64,000 bases of DNA from Saprospiraceae bacterium (GCA_016715465.1 JADKAA010000024.1:496001-560000); one strand, 5' to 3'; positions 9,037 through 19,152 are shown, counted from the first letter of the stretch. Translations and numbers: made by a program. Notes: a model not told the origin generated them from the letters alone.

Positions 9037-10050
9037 ATGAGTGCAGCATTGAAACAGGCCAAACAGACTCTGGACCGCAAGGGCTTTCTGGATTTGGAAA
9101 TAGACCCTACCCTTGACCTGGTAAAGGAAATTCAGAAATTAAAGAAGGAAAAAAAGGCCATCATTCTGGCCCACTATTATCAGGAATCTGAAATCCAGGA
9201 TCTGGCGGACTATATTGGAGACAGCCTTGGTCTTTCCCAAAAAGCGGCGGCCACAGATGCAGAAATGATTGTTTTTGCGGGGGTACACTTCATGGCAGAA
9301 ACAGCAAAGATGCTCAGCCCTCATAAAAAGGTAGTGTTGCCAGATCTCAAAGCCGGTTGTTCATTAGCAGATTCTTGTCCGGCTCCATTATTTAAAAAAT
9401 TTAAAGAAAGGTATCCGGATCATGTTGTGGTAAGTTATATCAATTGTACAGCTGAGCTAAAAACGCTGACGGACATCTGCTGTACTTCATCCAACGCCGT
9501 AGCCATCATAGAAAGCATTCCAAAAGATAAGGGCATCATCTTTGCACCAGACAAAAACCTGGGGGCCTATCTGATCAAAAAAACAGGCAGGGACATGGTG
9601 TTATGGAATGGTGCGTGTATGGTTCATGAGATATTTTCTCAGGAAAAAATTACCAAACTCATGGAAAGGCATCCCTCGGCTAAGTTTATTGCCCATCCGG
9701 AATGTGAAGCCCACATCCTTGAACAAGCCGATTTTATAGGTTCAACAAGCCAACTGTTGAAATTTACGCGGGAAAATTCAGCTGCGGAATTTATTGTGGC
9801 GACAGAATCCGGTATTCTGCACCAAATGCAGCTCGCATCTCCTCAAAAGACTTTTATACCGGCACCTCCCAACAATACGTGTGCATGTAATGACTGTCCG
9901 CACATGAAACGCAACACCCTGGAAAAACTTTATTTGTCTATGAAATACGAATTACCCGAGATCGTCCTCGAAGAGCGGGTCATTCGGGAAGGCAGAGCCT
10001 GTATCGACAAGATGCTCGAGATAAGTGAGAAAGCCGGATTTAAAGCCTGA
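9037..10050 (+). CDS. nadA: Quinolinate synthase A
   Basis: NadA, a 4Fe-4S enzyme of de novo NAD synthesis, condenses iminoaspartate with dihydroxyacetone phosphate to quinolinate. Recognisable features are AHYYQESEIQDLADYIGDS near the N-terminus and the three cluster cysteines Cys108 (KAGCSLADSC), Cys194 (NGACMVHEIF) and, in the final CACNDCPHMKRN motif, most likely Cys287. Length 337 aa is typical. nadB and nadC are not in the window. The stop overlaps the next start (TGATG), so the ABC permease gene is translationally coupled, though no functional link is evident. Confidence 0.97.
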   Translation: MSAALKQAKQTLDRKGFLDLEIDPTLDLVKEIQKLKKEKKAIILAHYYQESEIQDLADYIGDSLGLSQKAAATDAEMIVFAGVHFMAETAKMLSPHKKVVLPDLKAGCSLADSCPAPLFKKFKERYPDHVVVSYINCTAELKTLTDICCTSSNAVAIIESIPKDKGIIFAPDKNLGAYLIKKTGRDMVLWNGACMVHEIFSQEKITKLMERHPSAKFIAHPECEAHILEQADFIGSTSQLLKFTRENSAAEFIVATESGILHQMQLASPQKTFIPAPPNNTCACNDCPHMKRNTLEKLYLSMKYELPEIVLEERVIREGRACIDKMLEISEKAGFKA

Positions 10051-11204
10051 TGAAGTTTATGGGTTGGATCGCATTTAGAAAACTACGCTGGCCAGCCTAC
10101 GTCATTGCACTATATGCTTTTATTGGCGTGTTCAATTCTTTGATAGCCAATCACCACCCATTAATGGCTTCTTCGAATGAAGGGGTGACCTTTCCCGCTT
10201 TCCGGGATTTTGCGTCAGATCTGGGCCTTATAAGAAATAACCGGATGGAACAACGAACTGCCTTTGATTGGGCCCTGTATCCACCCATCCGGTATGCGGC
10301 CAATTACATCGACATACCCAACGCGGGTTTTAAAAGTCCCGGGGATTGTACTCCGGGTTCCGGCCATTTTTTTGGGACCGACCAATTGGGCCGGGATATT
10401 GGTGCGGGTATGGTTAGAGGTTGTTATACCTCCTTGCGCATCGGTATTTTTGGCACCTTATTGAGCGGTATTTTGGGCTTGTTTATTGGCATTTGTATGG
10501 GATACTTTGAAGATAAAGGCCTTTCCATGAATGTCTTGCAAAGCATAATGCTGATATCTTCCCTTTTTCTTGGTGTATTCTATCTCTTTTTTCCACTGAT
10601 TTCCGATAGATTTCTCAATGTCCTTTTAGTGTTGGTTTTTTTGGGTGTCGCATTCTTAACCCTCTGCAATTTGTCAATTGCCGGCTGGAAAAAATTTCAG
10701 TTTCCACTGGATTCGATGGTGATGAGGCTGATTGAGTTGAGAAGGTCGGTGCCCAGCCTGATTTTTGTGTTGATTTTATTCCCATTGTTCAGCAGACCGG
10801 ATATAAACAATGTGATCCTCATCATCACCCTGCTGGGTTGGACTGGTTTTGCCCGTCACGCCAGGGCCGAGACACTATCAGTCAAACAGCGGGACTTCGT
10901 ACAAGGGTCCAGAATCATGGGGGCGAAATTTTTTTACATCGCCATCCGGCATATTTTGCCCAATATTGGGCATACCATCCTGATCCTGGCTGCCATGAAT
11001 TTTGCTTCGAACATTTTGTTGGAATCCACCCTGTCCTTTTTGGGCATGGGTTTACCTCCGGAAGAAGTGAGTTGGGGGAGTCAGCTTAGCGATGCGCGAA
11101 AAAATTATTTTGCCTGGTGGAGTGTATTGTTTCCAGGGATGACATTGTTTATTCTGGTTTACACTATAAACAGGCTTGCCGATAATTTTATGGAAAGCAC
11201 ATAA
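10050..11204 (+). CDS. ABC transporter permease of the DppC/OppC type
   Basis: Inner-membrane permease of a peptide/nickel-type ABC importer. The N-terminal helix (about 15-35) is followed by a periplasmic segment containing HFFGTDQLGRDIGAGMVRGCYTS, the signature region of DppC-like proteins, then the BPD transmembrane domain. The cytoplasmic coupling loop is visible as HARAETLSVKQRDFVQGSRIMGA. The length of 384 aa is longer than E. coli DppC (about 300) because of an extended periplasmic segment and inserted hydrophobic stretches. The partner permease, ATPases and binding protein are not nearby, so the substrate cannot be assigned. Confidence 0.88.
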   Translation: MKFMGWIAFRKLRWPAYVIALYAFIGVFNSLIANHHPLMASSNEGVTFPAFRDFASDLGLIRNNRMEQRTAFDWALYPPIRYAANYIDIPNAGFKSPGDCTPGSGHFFGTDQLGRDIGAGMVRGCYTSLRIGIFGTLLSGILGLFIGICMGYFEDKGLSMNVLQSIMLISSLFLGVFYLFFPLISDRFLNVLLVLVFLGVAFLTLCNLSIAGWKKFQFPLDSMVMRLIELRRSVPSLIFVLILFPLFSRPDINNVILIITLLGWTGFARHARAETLSVKQRDFVQGSRIMGAKFFYIAIRHILPNIGHTILILAAMNFASNILLESTLSFLGMGLPPEEVSWGSQLSDARKNYFAWWSVLFPGMTLFILVYTINRLADNFMEST

Positions 11205-11265
11205 AGTGGTAAGGAATTGCCCTTTTATTGATAGATTATTGAGATTTTTGGTAAAATTTTAACCG

Positions 11266-12755
11266 TTGACCTTAAAAAAACTTGCCGGAGAAACAGCCAT
11301 TTATGGAATGAGTCACATCCTTCCCAGGATTCTCAACTTTCTGGTAATGACCGTTTACCTCACCTACCGCTTTAAGAATCCGGCTGACTTTGGCATCTTT
11401 TCAGAATTGTACTCCTATGCCACCATCATCCTTTCTTTTATGGTATTTAGGATGGATACAGCCTATTTCAGGTATGCTACAAGGTCGGAAGAAGAAAAGG
11501 TGGCCTGGTATATGAAACCACCTTTGCTGTCATGATGGTGATTTCGCTGCTCATTACCGCCATCATGATACTCTTCAGTCACACCATTGCGGATTTTCTG
11601 GGTTTCTCCGATTCGGCGCACTATGTTACCTGGTTTGCCTGGATCCTGGCGCTGGATGCCTTCACCACCCTGGTGTATGCGCGCTTCAGACTGGAAAGCA
11701 AGCCTTATAGATTTTTAATATACAGGGTAGCCAATGTGTTATTTACCATTTTCTTCGTTTTGTTTTTTTTGGAATTTTTGCCAAGGGTGATGCCGGGTGT
11801 GCAGGCAGAGATCAACGCTTACACCGGGATATTCAACGACCTGGATTATGTCTTCCTATCTAATTTGCTGGCCAGCTTGTTGGTTTTTTTGGCCATGATT
11901 CCGGAAATGCTGAAAATGAAGATGGCCATCAACAAGACACTGCTTACCAAAGTCCTTAAATATTCGTGGCCATTGGTCATCATCATCGTAGCCGGAAATA
12001 TCAACCAAAACATTGCCGTGCCCCTGCAGCAGTTTTTAATAGAAGGAGATGTGGAAACCCGTAAGGCCATAAGCGGTATATACAGTGCCGGAGCAAAACT
12101 GGCCATTCTGCTAAACTTGTTCACCACAGCTTTCAACTATGCTGCAGAACCTTTTTTCTTTAATCAGGCGGCCAAAGACAAACAATATGAAATGAATGGT
12201 GTCATTGCCAAAGCCTTCACCATTTTTTCGGCTTTGGTTATCCTGGGTACTTATTTTTATATCGACCTCGTCCTGCTTCTGATTGGATCCAGTTACCGGG
12301 GTGGGGTCGTGGTCGTCCCGGTACTGCTGCTGTCATATTTATTTTTGGGCCTGTATTACAATGTGTCCATATGGTATAAACTCGCAGATAAAACCATTTA
12401 CGGGGCATACATTGCCGTTGGTGGGGTAGTGGTCACCCTTGTGACGAGCATCATCCTCATTCCAATTTCCGGAATGATGGGTTCTGCCTGGGCTTCCCTT
12501 GCCTGCTTCCTGTTTATGGCTGTAAGCGGCTACCTTCAGGGACAGCGCTACTTTCCCATTGCTTATCCCATAAGGGATATTATCAAATATTGTCTCATCA
12601 CGGCCTTGTTGCTGGCTGCTTCCTGGCTGGTGCGTATGCAAGTCGAAAATTTGACCTTCAGGCTGATGATCAATTCACTTATTTTGGTGGGATTTACGGC
12701 TTATATTCTTATATTTGAGAGGGCTTTCATTGGCCGCTATATAAAAAAATATTAG
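11266..12755 (+). pseudogene. Polysaccharide/oligosaccharide flippase-like membrane protein, frameshifted
   Basis: MOP-superfamily (Wzx/MurJ-like) flippase of about 495 aa with a dozen or more hydrophobic helices; it would move lipid-linked saccharides across the inner membrane. Translation begins at TTG 11266 (MTLKKLAGETAIYGMSHILPR, the typical amphipathic start). The frame is lost near 11509-11513 in TGGTATATGAA: the upstream frame stops at 11535, while the downstream frame reads YETTFAVMMVISLLITA and runs to 12755. A one-base deletion, or a two-base expansion of the TATA motif, explains it. The join is seamless in protein terms, so the gene was recently intact or the lesion is a sequencing error. 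Confidence 0.82.
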
Positions 12756-12774
12756 GCACCATAAGCGAAAAGTA

Positions 12775-13239
12775 ATGAAATATATAGTCAACGAACATCT
12801 TGAATTTAAAGGCAATAACCTGGAAAAGGGAACAATTGTACACACAGAAGGTAATAACATCAGACTATTGTACAAGCAAAAATTGTATGATGTCAAGGTT
12901 TTGTCAATGAATGAAGAAGAAAAGACCTGCATCATGAAGGTCAACGGCTACCGGAGGAAGGTAAGAAGGTCTGAAAAAATTGATGACCTCATCGCAAGAC
13001 TGGGATTTAATGTGCCACCCAAACATGAGCTCAAGGAGGTGCTTGCACCCATGCCGGGTCTGGTAAAGGAAGTGTATGTCAAAGCCGGAGACACCGTAAC
13101 TACGGGAGACAATTTGTTTGTACTTGAAGCCATGAAAATGGAAAACATCATTAAGGCTGCCGGCGATGGGGTCGTATCTGCTGTCCTTGTTAAAAAAGGA
13201 GACAAAGTTGAAAAATCCGGCCGTTTGGCTAAATTATAA
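12775..13239 (+). CDS. Biotin/lipoyl carrier protein (biotin carboxyl carrier subunit)
   Basis: 154-aa carrier whose C-terminal half (about residues 85-154) is a biotinyl domain with the EAMKMEN motif; Lys121 is the expected biotinylated residue. The PMPGLV turn before it and the GDKV turn after it are standard. The N-terminal half is a small beta-rich region seen in Bacteroidota carriers of propionyl-CoA/acetyl-CoA carboxylase or decarboxylase complexes. No carboxyltransferase or biotin carboxylase gene is adjacent, so the partner enzyme is unknown. Confidence 0.88.
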   Translation: MKYIVNEHLEFKGNNLEKGTIVHTEGNNIRLLYKQKLYDVKVLSMNEEEKTCIMKVNGYRRKVRRSEKIDDLIARLGFNVPPKHELKEVLAPMPGLVKEVYVKAGDTVTTGDNLFVLEAMKMENIIKAAGDGVVSAVLVKKGDKVEKSGRLAKL

Positions 13240-13249
13240 ACACAATGTA

Positions 13250-13666
13250 ATGAAACACCAATTTTTGATTTTTACCACTTTCCTGTTGTTTCACATGGCA
13301 GGTTGTGAAAATAACCAGAAAAAAGAAATTCAACAATTGCACAATTCAGTAATGGCTGTTCACGATGGAGTAATGCCCAAAATGGATGACATCCATGATG
13401 CCAGAAAAAAACTCAAAGCAAGCATGGATACCGGTGATTCCATAAAAGTATTTATGCTGCTCAAACAGCTCGACGACGCAGATGAAGCCATGATGGTCTG
13501 GATGGAGGATTTCAATTCTTCTTTTGAAAGCATGCCCATTCAGGAACAAAGGAAATACCTGGATGGTGAAATGTTAAAAATAAACAGAGTGCGCGAGCTT
13601 ATGCTCAATGCCATCGACAGCGCGAATCAACATATTAAAAGAGACAAGCTGCATGAGACCCGTTAA
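13250..13666 (+). CDS. Small helical lipoprotein upstream of sco
   Basis: 138 aa from ATG 13250, chosen because it opens a lipoprotein signal (MKHQFLIFTTFLLFHMAGC, lipobox Cys19); an upstream in-frame ATG at 13166 would lie inside the preceding gene. The mature part is charged and helical (DDIHDARKKLKASMDTGD, LLKQLDDADEAMMVWMEDF). I recall proteins of this type in Bacteroidota being given a loose 'viral A-type inclusion' label with no known function. Its 3' end overlaps the Sco gene by 14 bases, suggesting cotranslation and a role beside copper or cytochrome assembly; that role is inferred from position only. Confidence 0.72.
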   Translation: MKHQFLIFTTFLLFHMAGCENNQKKEIQQLHNSVMAVHDGVMPKMDDIHDARKKLKASMDTGDSIKVFMLLKQLDDADEAMMVWMEDFNSSFESMPIQEQRKYLDGEMLKINRVRELMLNAIDSANQHIKRDKLHETR

Positions 13667-14270
13667 TTTGATGTTGTTTACCATGCTGGTATTCATCTCC
13701 TGTAAATCCGGGGAAGATAAAGCCCCACTTCCGTTTTTGGGAAATAAAGCCCTGGTCAATGGGGTGGAAACACCTCACAAAATCAGACCATTTAATTACC
13801 TTAATCAGGACAGCATGGTGACAAACAATGACAGCCTTGCCGATTACGTGTACATCGCCGATTTCTTTTTTACCAGCTGTCCATCGATATGTCCTCGTGT
13901 CATGAAACAAATGTTACGACTGCATGATGAATTTAAAAATGAACCAGGCGTAAAACTGGTTTCCTTTACGCTGGATCCAAAAAGGGATAATGTAGCTAAG
14001 CTTGCACTTTATGCCTCTAACCTCGACGTAAAATCAGATAAATGGCTTTTTCTTACCGGCGACAAGGATTTTACCCTTGACCTGGCAGATGATTATTTTG
14101 TGGCTGCATTGGAAGATCCTACTGCCCCGGGTGGTTTTGACCACAGCGGAAAAATTATTTTGGTTGACAAAAAAGGACATGTACGTTCCTTCTGCGAAGG
14201 TACGGAACCGGAAACCATCCCGCCATTTATCAAAGATGTGCGTACCTTGCTGAATGAGTATAAAAAATAG
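13653..14270 (+). CDS. SCO1/SenC/PrrC family lipoprotein (copper chaperone)
   Basis: Thioredoxin-fold Sco protein, 205 aa from ATG 13653, with a lipoprotein signal ending in LVFISC (Cys17). The copper-binding set is complete: Cys76 and Cys80 in TSCPSICP and His164 in GGFDHSGK. Sco proteins deliver copper to the CuA site of cytochrome oxidase or act as thiol reductases in the periplasm. The start overlaps the upstream lipoprotein gene by 14 bases and the end overlaps the cytochrome c gene by 17 bases, so the three are a tightly coupled unit. Confidence 0.92.
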   Translation: MRPVNLMLFTMLVFISCKSGEDKAPLPFLGNKALVNGVETPHKIRPFNYLNQDSMVTNNDSLADYVYIADFFFTSCPSICPRVMKQMLRLHDEFKNEPGVKLVSFTLDPKRDNVAKLALYASNLDVKSDKWLFLTGDKDFTLDLADDYFVAALEDPTAPGGFDHSGKIILVDKKGHVRSFCEGTEPETIPPFIKDVRTLLNEYKK

Positions 14271-14652
14271 TATCCTTCTTTCCTTTTGTTTTTTTAGCGT
14301 AACCTGCGGCAGTACATTTACACAGGGTGAGCGGATATATACTTCCCTCTGCGCCAACTGTCATATGGACGACGGCAGCGGACTCAACAAACTTATACCG
14401 GCACTGAAAGGAAGTAAATACCTGGCAGGCAAAAATAACGACATCGTTTGCATCATCCGCAATGGATTCAACAGTGACAGTCTTGGCCTTACCATGAAGA
14501 GCATGCCCGCTCATCAAAAGATGACCAATGTAGAAATGACCAACCTGGTGAACTACCTGCAGGACGAATTTGGCGCAAGGGATGAATTTGGCGCAAGGGA
14601 TGAAATGAACATGGATGAAATAGAAATCGCCAGCACCCGCTGCAAAAAATAA
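14254..14652 (+). CDS. Small secreted c-type cytochrome
   Basis: 132-aa monoheme cytochrome c. An N-terminal export signal (about 1-24) is followed by the heme motif CANCH (Cys33, Cys36, His37), GSGLNKLIPALKGS, and a probable axial Met84 in KSMPAHQKM. It starts inside the sco gene (17-base overlap). The C-terminal tail after the heme domain contains an exact six-residue tandem duplication (DEFGAR twice) that looks recent. Probably a periplasmic electron carrier working with the neighbouring Sco protein. Confidence 0.9.
   Translation: MSIKNSILLSFCFFSVTCGSTFTQGERIYTSLCANCHMDDGSGLNKLIPALKGSKYLAGKNNDIVCIIRNGFNSDSLGLTMKSMPAHQKMTNVEMTNLVNYLQDEFGARDEFGARDEMNMDEIEIASTRCKK
14563..14598 (+). repeat. 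18-bp in-frame tandem duplication in the cytochrome c gene
   Basis: Two 18-bp units (14563-14580 and 14581-14598) differ at one base (GAC versus GAT). They add DEFGAR once more to the C-terminal tail, outside the heme fold. Confidence 0.9.
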
Positions 14653-14770
14653 AGAATTATCAATCAAAGGCAATTTAGTGGATAGGTCTGTGTATATCTA
14701 CGTTATTTTAATTTCCATTTGTAAAGGCACTTCATTTTTTTTGCTTACTGATTGCGAAGAAGTAAAACGC

Positions 14771-14803
14771 AAAAAGGCTGCCCCCGGGGAGGGAGGCAGC
14801 CGA
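14771..14803 (-). terminator. Rho-independent terminator of giant gene A
   Basis: On the minus strand GGCTGCC (14801-14795) and GGCAGCC (14782-14776) form a 7-bp GC-rich stem, followed by TTTTT. It lies about 50 bases downstream of the stop at 14853. The region 14653-14770 shows no gene. Confidence 0.85.
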
Positions 14804-14852
14804 AAATGAGTTTTGGTTATTACATCTATCTGTGGATAGACATAAGCAATTG

Positions 14853-17800
14853 TTACTTGAGGCCGATCATCACTTTTGTAGCAGCATAGTCACCGCTTTC
14901 GATTTGGTAGTACATCACTCCGCTGTATTCAAAGGATGACATATTTACGGTAAAGGCATTTAGTCCTTTCAGACAGTTTCTGCTTTCCCTGAGTATTTGT
15001 CTTCCAGTGACGTCAAAGACTGTAAGTACCGCTTCCTGAGCCTGGGGAAGGTAGAAGCTTATGGTAGTCATGTCTTTGAAAGGATTCGGTTCATTCTGAT
15101 ACACTTCAAACGTGGTTGGAGTATCTTTAACCAACTTTCTGAAAACCAGCTGAAGATCTGTCTCTTCCAGGCTTTCACCTGCATACATCGTTGCCTTGAG
15201 CGCATTGTCGTTTATGTACATCATATCTGAAATCGATCCATTACTGGTTGCCGTTACATCTATAGTCAGCATGCTTGCCATCGTTTTATCATCGGCGCTG
15301 TTCCAGCTGATAAGTACAGTGCCATCTTTGGTGATGTGGTAAAACTCATCAGAAACCACTTCATCAAATTCGATGCTGTTTACACTAAGGCCTTCCGTAT
15401 GCAAGGCAAACTGCACTGCGCGCATATTGAGGTCACGCAATGGTATCTGTATTTGATAGTTGTTCCCTTTGATTACCTCCATGTCATCTGCAACGAGGTT
15501 GACCTTTGCCCCGGACCTGGTTTCTGTTCCAAGTTGGTTTAGGTTCGCTACAGCATTTTTATTGACATCTCCAATCTTGATTCCTTTAAAATCCTGGTTG
15601 GATATGGGTTGATCCAATTGATTTACATCAATGGTTTCATCCAATGGCCATGGATTGAGTTGGTTGGTAATTGGTGTGTGTACATCGATAAATTTCCAGC
15701 TTTGATTGCCTGAAAAATTAGGAAGTATACCCAGGATTACCTTTCTCAGTTCGACAAGATCCGTAGCAGATATCTTTCTGTCGGCATTGATGTCTGCTGC
15801 TATAATGTTCTCAGCATTGTCAAACTTGCTGATGCCAAGAATGTGTCTTTGGATCATCACCAGGTCAAGTGTACTTACCCCATTCAGCGGATCATCATTT
15901 TTGGATGCGCTGATGGTATAGTCAAGGTACATCGGATTATACGGAAACATGTATGCCCCTGAGTTGTCTGATTTGATTGTCTTGGTAATGGTATTCGATG
16001 CACCATTCAATTGTATTGCAGCCTGGTTTATACCGGCATCAATAAATCTCAGGGTACCTGAAATAGGTGCCGACAATGTGCCTCCACATGCTCCCTGGTT
16101 GTCAAGTAGCGTGAGGGTGACGTTGCAATAGTCAAAATTTAACTTCTCATCCCAAACTGTCATTTCAACGTCTGCTTGCGGTAAGTCGTCGCAGTTAAAG
16201 ATTTTGGATGAGCTCTTTGAGGCTGGCACCCATCGCTGGGCATCACCTGCATTGAATTCTGCAACTGTCGCATTTTCACCTTTTCCTTTAAAGTAATGTT
16301 CCACATTCAATTTAGTAAGGACAGGATGCGCCTGGGCAAATGTAAACAACAAGTCTCTGGATTTGGTACAATTGTCAAAACTTCCTTTGTCAAAATCTCT
16401 GGCCCACAATTCAACAGTTCCATTGATCATAAGGGCTGTACTCAGGCTGATGCAGTAAGGTGTGGGTTTCTTTTTGTCCACTACCATAAACGTACTGCTG
16501 CATGAAGTGAGATTTCCACAACCATCACTTACCTTCCACTGAATTTTATGATTGCTCATACTTCCTGAGATGTCTTCCGGAATCACGATGGATACCTCTT
16601 GACCAGAAGACGTTGGAGATAGATACCTGTCAGGAATACCATTTAGGTTGCTGTCAGTGGTAAATGAAAGATCTGAGGGCGAGATGAAACTGGTATATTC
16701 ATAATCGGTGTTGCCGTCGCCCCAAAGGTCAACCAGCACAATCCACTTTAACCACTTGCTCGCACAGTCGCCATTATCGTCAGCTACATTTGTAAGAATA
16801 AGTGATTTGAGTTCACATTTGTTGCCGTCCCCATCGGCATCTGCATTGTCATTTACTTCAAACATCTGATCCTGGCAAGTGAGTACCGGTGCCGAATCAT
16901 CCAATACCTTGATCACCTGGGTACCGGTCCAAATACCACCAGATTGTGGGTTATTTGGCTCATACGTGCACCAGTCTATGACCGTAAATTTATTGAGAAT
17001 TTTCATGCATGCTCCTTCTTCTACAAAGAAGGTATCACTTTGCAGCGAATAGCCGAGCAGGTTACAAGCACCTCCGCTATAAATTGGTTTTGGTTCATTA
17101 GGCAGGTTCTTACAATCTGTAGTGATGTCTTTAGGAAATATAACGGTAACTGTTGCCGGAGGTGTGGGTTTCACATAGATGCTCTGGTAACAGAAAATCT
17201 GTGGGTGACCTTTTACCCACCACTTCCTTCTGACTGTGCCTGAGCCGCAGCTGTTGAGGCTGGCATTGTCGCTGTATTCGACTTCTCCGGTTCCGCAAGT
17301 ATAAAATGAATATGCTTTACCGGTAACATCCAGATTTTTGTAATCCTGATCGCATTCCAGGGTAATGTCTTTGGGACATACCAGCGTTGGAGCCAGCTTA
17401 TCTTCTACCCTTACATATGACCACGTTTCATTGTAATTGTCTCCGGCACTGCCATAAACATTATTCATGTCACCGTCGTCCCATACCCTGAGCCAAACTT
17501 TGACGATACCAAAAGGTACTCCGTTTTCAAGTCCGGTAAGGTCGGCACAGCAGAACTTAATGAAGGCTCCATTGTCGGGGTCATAGTCATTGCTGTTTGG
17601 ATCAGAAGAACCATCAAATGAGTGTCCGTCGGCATTGTATGTAGCATTGCCTTTTACGTTGCATTTGTCTTCATCTCTTCTCAATTCAAGTTTTACACCG
17701 GTACAACCATCATGTGAACCGTTGTCGATGCTGGCAGCGTAAATCTTCGCAGTACCTTTTCCGTCACCTGAGTTGGTGAGAGACACGACAATAAATTCTT

Positions 17801-19049
17801 TAGAGATGGCCACAGGCGATGTGAGATCCCTTACAGAAACCGTAATTGTATCAATGCCTACGTTGTCGCAGCAATCGGTGGCTTTATAGTAAAACTGATG
17901 ATCTCCCTTTGGCACATTAAGGGCAAGCCAACTGTTGCTGGCCTGGTGAAAAACAATCTGCTGTCCCGGTTGTCCTTCAATTCTATAAGAGACGATGGAG
18001 GAGCAATTGTCATGCAGTATTTGTGGATCAGGAAAAGTAACATTGGCAGTACATCCCCATGGGTCTGTAGATACGGTAATGTCTTTGGCGACTACCGTCG
18101 GTGCCTGATTGTCTGTGGCTTTGATGATTTGCACAAAGTTGACGCTGGTTCCTTCACACCAGTCCAATACGGTCCATGTTCTTATTACTTTTTTGCTGTC
18201 GGAACAAAGTGGGCCACAAGCCAGCAATTCACTGTCGGTCTTTGCCGCAGCCAGGTTGCATGGTCCGTCACTTCCTATAACTACACCATTGATGGTTGGC
18301 CATGCGTAAGTGCGCGCGACTGCATCTCCAAGGGTGGGTTTTAAGAAATTGTAAATGTCTTGTGGACTGGTCTTTGCGCCACAAGTCAGCTGCACGATAT
18401 TTACAGGGGGTGTTACATCAGCAAGTGTAACGGGATCCAGATAAAAATACGAAACACAAGGAGGGGAGGCATTCCCGTAGTTGTCCTTGTAAATATAGGT
18501 ACGCTTAAAAATTGTACCCTGACATCCGTTGTCTATGATTTTGTCTGTCACATTTATGGTGTAAGAACCACAGTTTTCATCGACTACAGGTAAGGGGACG
18601 TTTACGGTGCCTTTTTTGATTCCGTCTTCATCGCTGCATAAGAAGTGACAATCAGGATCATCGTTGCCCTCAGCACAAGGACATTCTAAAATGGCCGGAG
18701 GCAACTTGTCTTCTACAGAGATATTGCCCCAGCAGCTGTTTCCATTGTTCGTGTTGGTTACGGTAACAGAGTGATAACCGGGTTTGGTTACGACGGTTCC
18801 TATTACATTGGAGATCTTTACAGAGAACTGACTCCAGGGAATGTTATAGGTGCCCTCCAGAATCATGTCTGGAGTAATTTCGGCCTGACAATCTGCATCC
18901 AATGATACCTGAACCAGGTCATTACATGCAATTGCGCCGTTGGTTTGAGCATAGCCAAATAGGCTTGAAAATAGTAGAAATGTGAATGCAATCGGTTTGG
19001 GATACCGCGACACAGTCCTACCAAAGGAAAATTGTGATAATTTTTCCAT
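14853..19049 (-). CDS. Giant protein A: secreted HYR-like, dockerin, cohesin-like and T9SS sorting-domain protein
   Basis: 1398 aa. An extended signal peptide (membrane part IAFTFLLFSSLFGYAQ) is followed by many cysteine-rich immunoglobulin-like/HYR-type modules with motifs such as VEDKLPP, TVLDWCEGT and VDKKKPTPYC. The C-terminal design is a CnaB-like strand segment (about 1015-1050), a dockerin-like pair of calcium loops (about 1050-1110; STLDLVMIQRHILG and DINADRKISATDL), a cohesin-like beta-sandwich (about 1180-1303), and a type A T9SS sorting domain (about 1310-1398; NEPNPFKDMTTISFYLP, DVTGR). The module VQVSLDADCQAEITPDMIL recurs in giant protein B. It should be exported through the outer membrane and anchored or released by T9SS; an adhesin or surface-layer role is inferred. 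The promoter and terminator are its own, so it is monocistronic. Confidence 0.88.
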   Translation of the reverse strand: MEKLSQFSFGRTVSRYPKPIAFTFLLFSSLFGYAQTNGAIACNDLVQVSLDADCQAEITPDMILEGTYNIPWSQFSVKISNVIGTVVTKPGYHSVTVTNTNNGNSCWGNISVEDKLPPAILECPCAEGNDDPDCHFLCSDEDGIKKGTVNVPLPVVDENCGSYTINVTDKIIDNGCQGTIFKRTYIYKDNYGNASPPCVSYFYLDPVTLADVTPPVNIVQLTCGAKTSPQDIYNFLKPTLGDAVARTYAWPTINGVVIGSDGPCNLAAAKTDSELLACGPLCSDSKKVIRTWTVLDWCEGTSVNFVQIIKATDNQAPTVVAKDITVSTDPWGCTANVTFPDPQILHDNCSSIVSYRIEGQPGQQIVFHQASNSWLALNVPKGDHQFYYKATDCCDNVGIDTITVSVRDLTSPVAISKEFIVVSLTNSGDGKGTAKIYAASIDNGSHDGCTGVKLELRRDEDKCNVKGNATYNADGHSFDGSSDPNSNDYDPDNGAFIKFCCADLTGLENGVPFGIVKVWLRVWDDGDMNNVYGSAGDNYNETWSYVRVEDKLAPTLVCPKDITLECDQDYKNLDVTGKAYSFYTCGTGEVEYSDNASLNSCGSGTVRRKWWVKGHPQIFCYQSIYVKPTPPATVTVIFPKDITTDCKNLPNEPKPIYSGGACNLLGYSLQSDTFFVEEGACMKILNKFTVIDWCTYEPNNPQSGGIWTGTQVIKVLDDSAPVLTCQDQMFEVNDNADADGDGNKCELKSLILTNVADDNGDCASKWLKWIVLVDLWGDGNTDYEYTSFISPSDLSFTTDSNLNGIPDRYLSPTSSGQEVSIVIPEDISGSMSNHKIQWKVSDGCGNLTSCSSTFMVVDKKKPTPYCISLSTALMINGTVELWARDFDKGSFDNCTKSRDLLFTFAQAHPVLTKLNVEHYFKGKGENATVAEFNAGDAQRWVPASKSSSKIFNCDDLPQADVEMTVWDEKLNFDYCNVTLTLLDNQGACGGTLSAPISGTLRFIDAGINQAAIQLNGASNTITKTIKSDNSGAYMFPYNPMYLDYTISASKNDDPLNGVSTLDLVMIQRHILGISKFDNAENIIAADINADRKISATDLVELRKVILGILPNFSGNQSWKFIDVHTPITNQLNPWPLDETIDVNQLDQPISNQDFKGIKIGDVNKNAVANLNQLGTETRSGAKVNLVADDMEVIKGNNYQIQIPLRDLNMRAVQFALHTEGLSVNSIEFDEVVSDEFYHITKDGTVLISWNSADDKTMASMLTIDVTATSNGSISDMMYINDNALKATMYAGESLEETDLQLVFRKLVKDTPTTFEVYQNEPNPFKDMTTISFYLPQAQEAVLTVFDVTGRQILRESRNCLKGLNAFTVNMSSFEYSGVMYYQIESGDYAATKVMIGLK

Positions 19050-19144
19050 GGTAATAAGTTTTGGTTATTAAAAAAGAGTTAATAGCCAGCACACCATGTG
19101 CTGCGTTCAGCATTAAGAAGGGAAATAATTAAGCGATTAGAATG

Positions 19145-19152
19145 CAAATATA
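19145..19152 (-). promoter_or_regulatory. -7 promoter box for giant gene A
   Basis: Minus-strand TATATTTG, a perfect TAnnTTTG match, 96 bases before the ATG at 19049. This gives an untranslated leader of roughly 90 bases, similar to that of giant gene B (29371-29378). Confidence 0.6.

Noticed and set aside
11205..11265. Terminator after the ABC permease gene
   Set aside because: No stem with a T tract; the flippase gene may be read from the same transcript.
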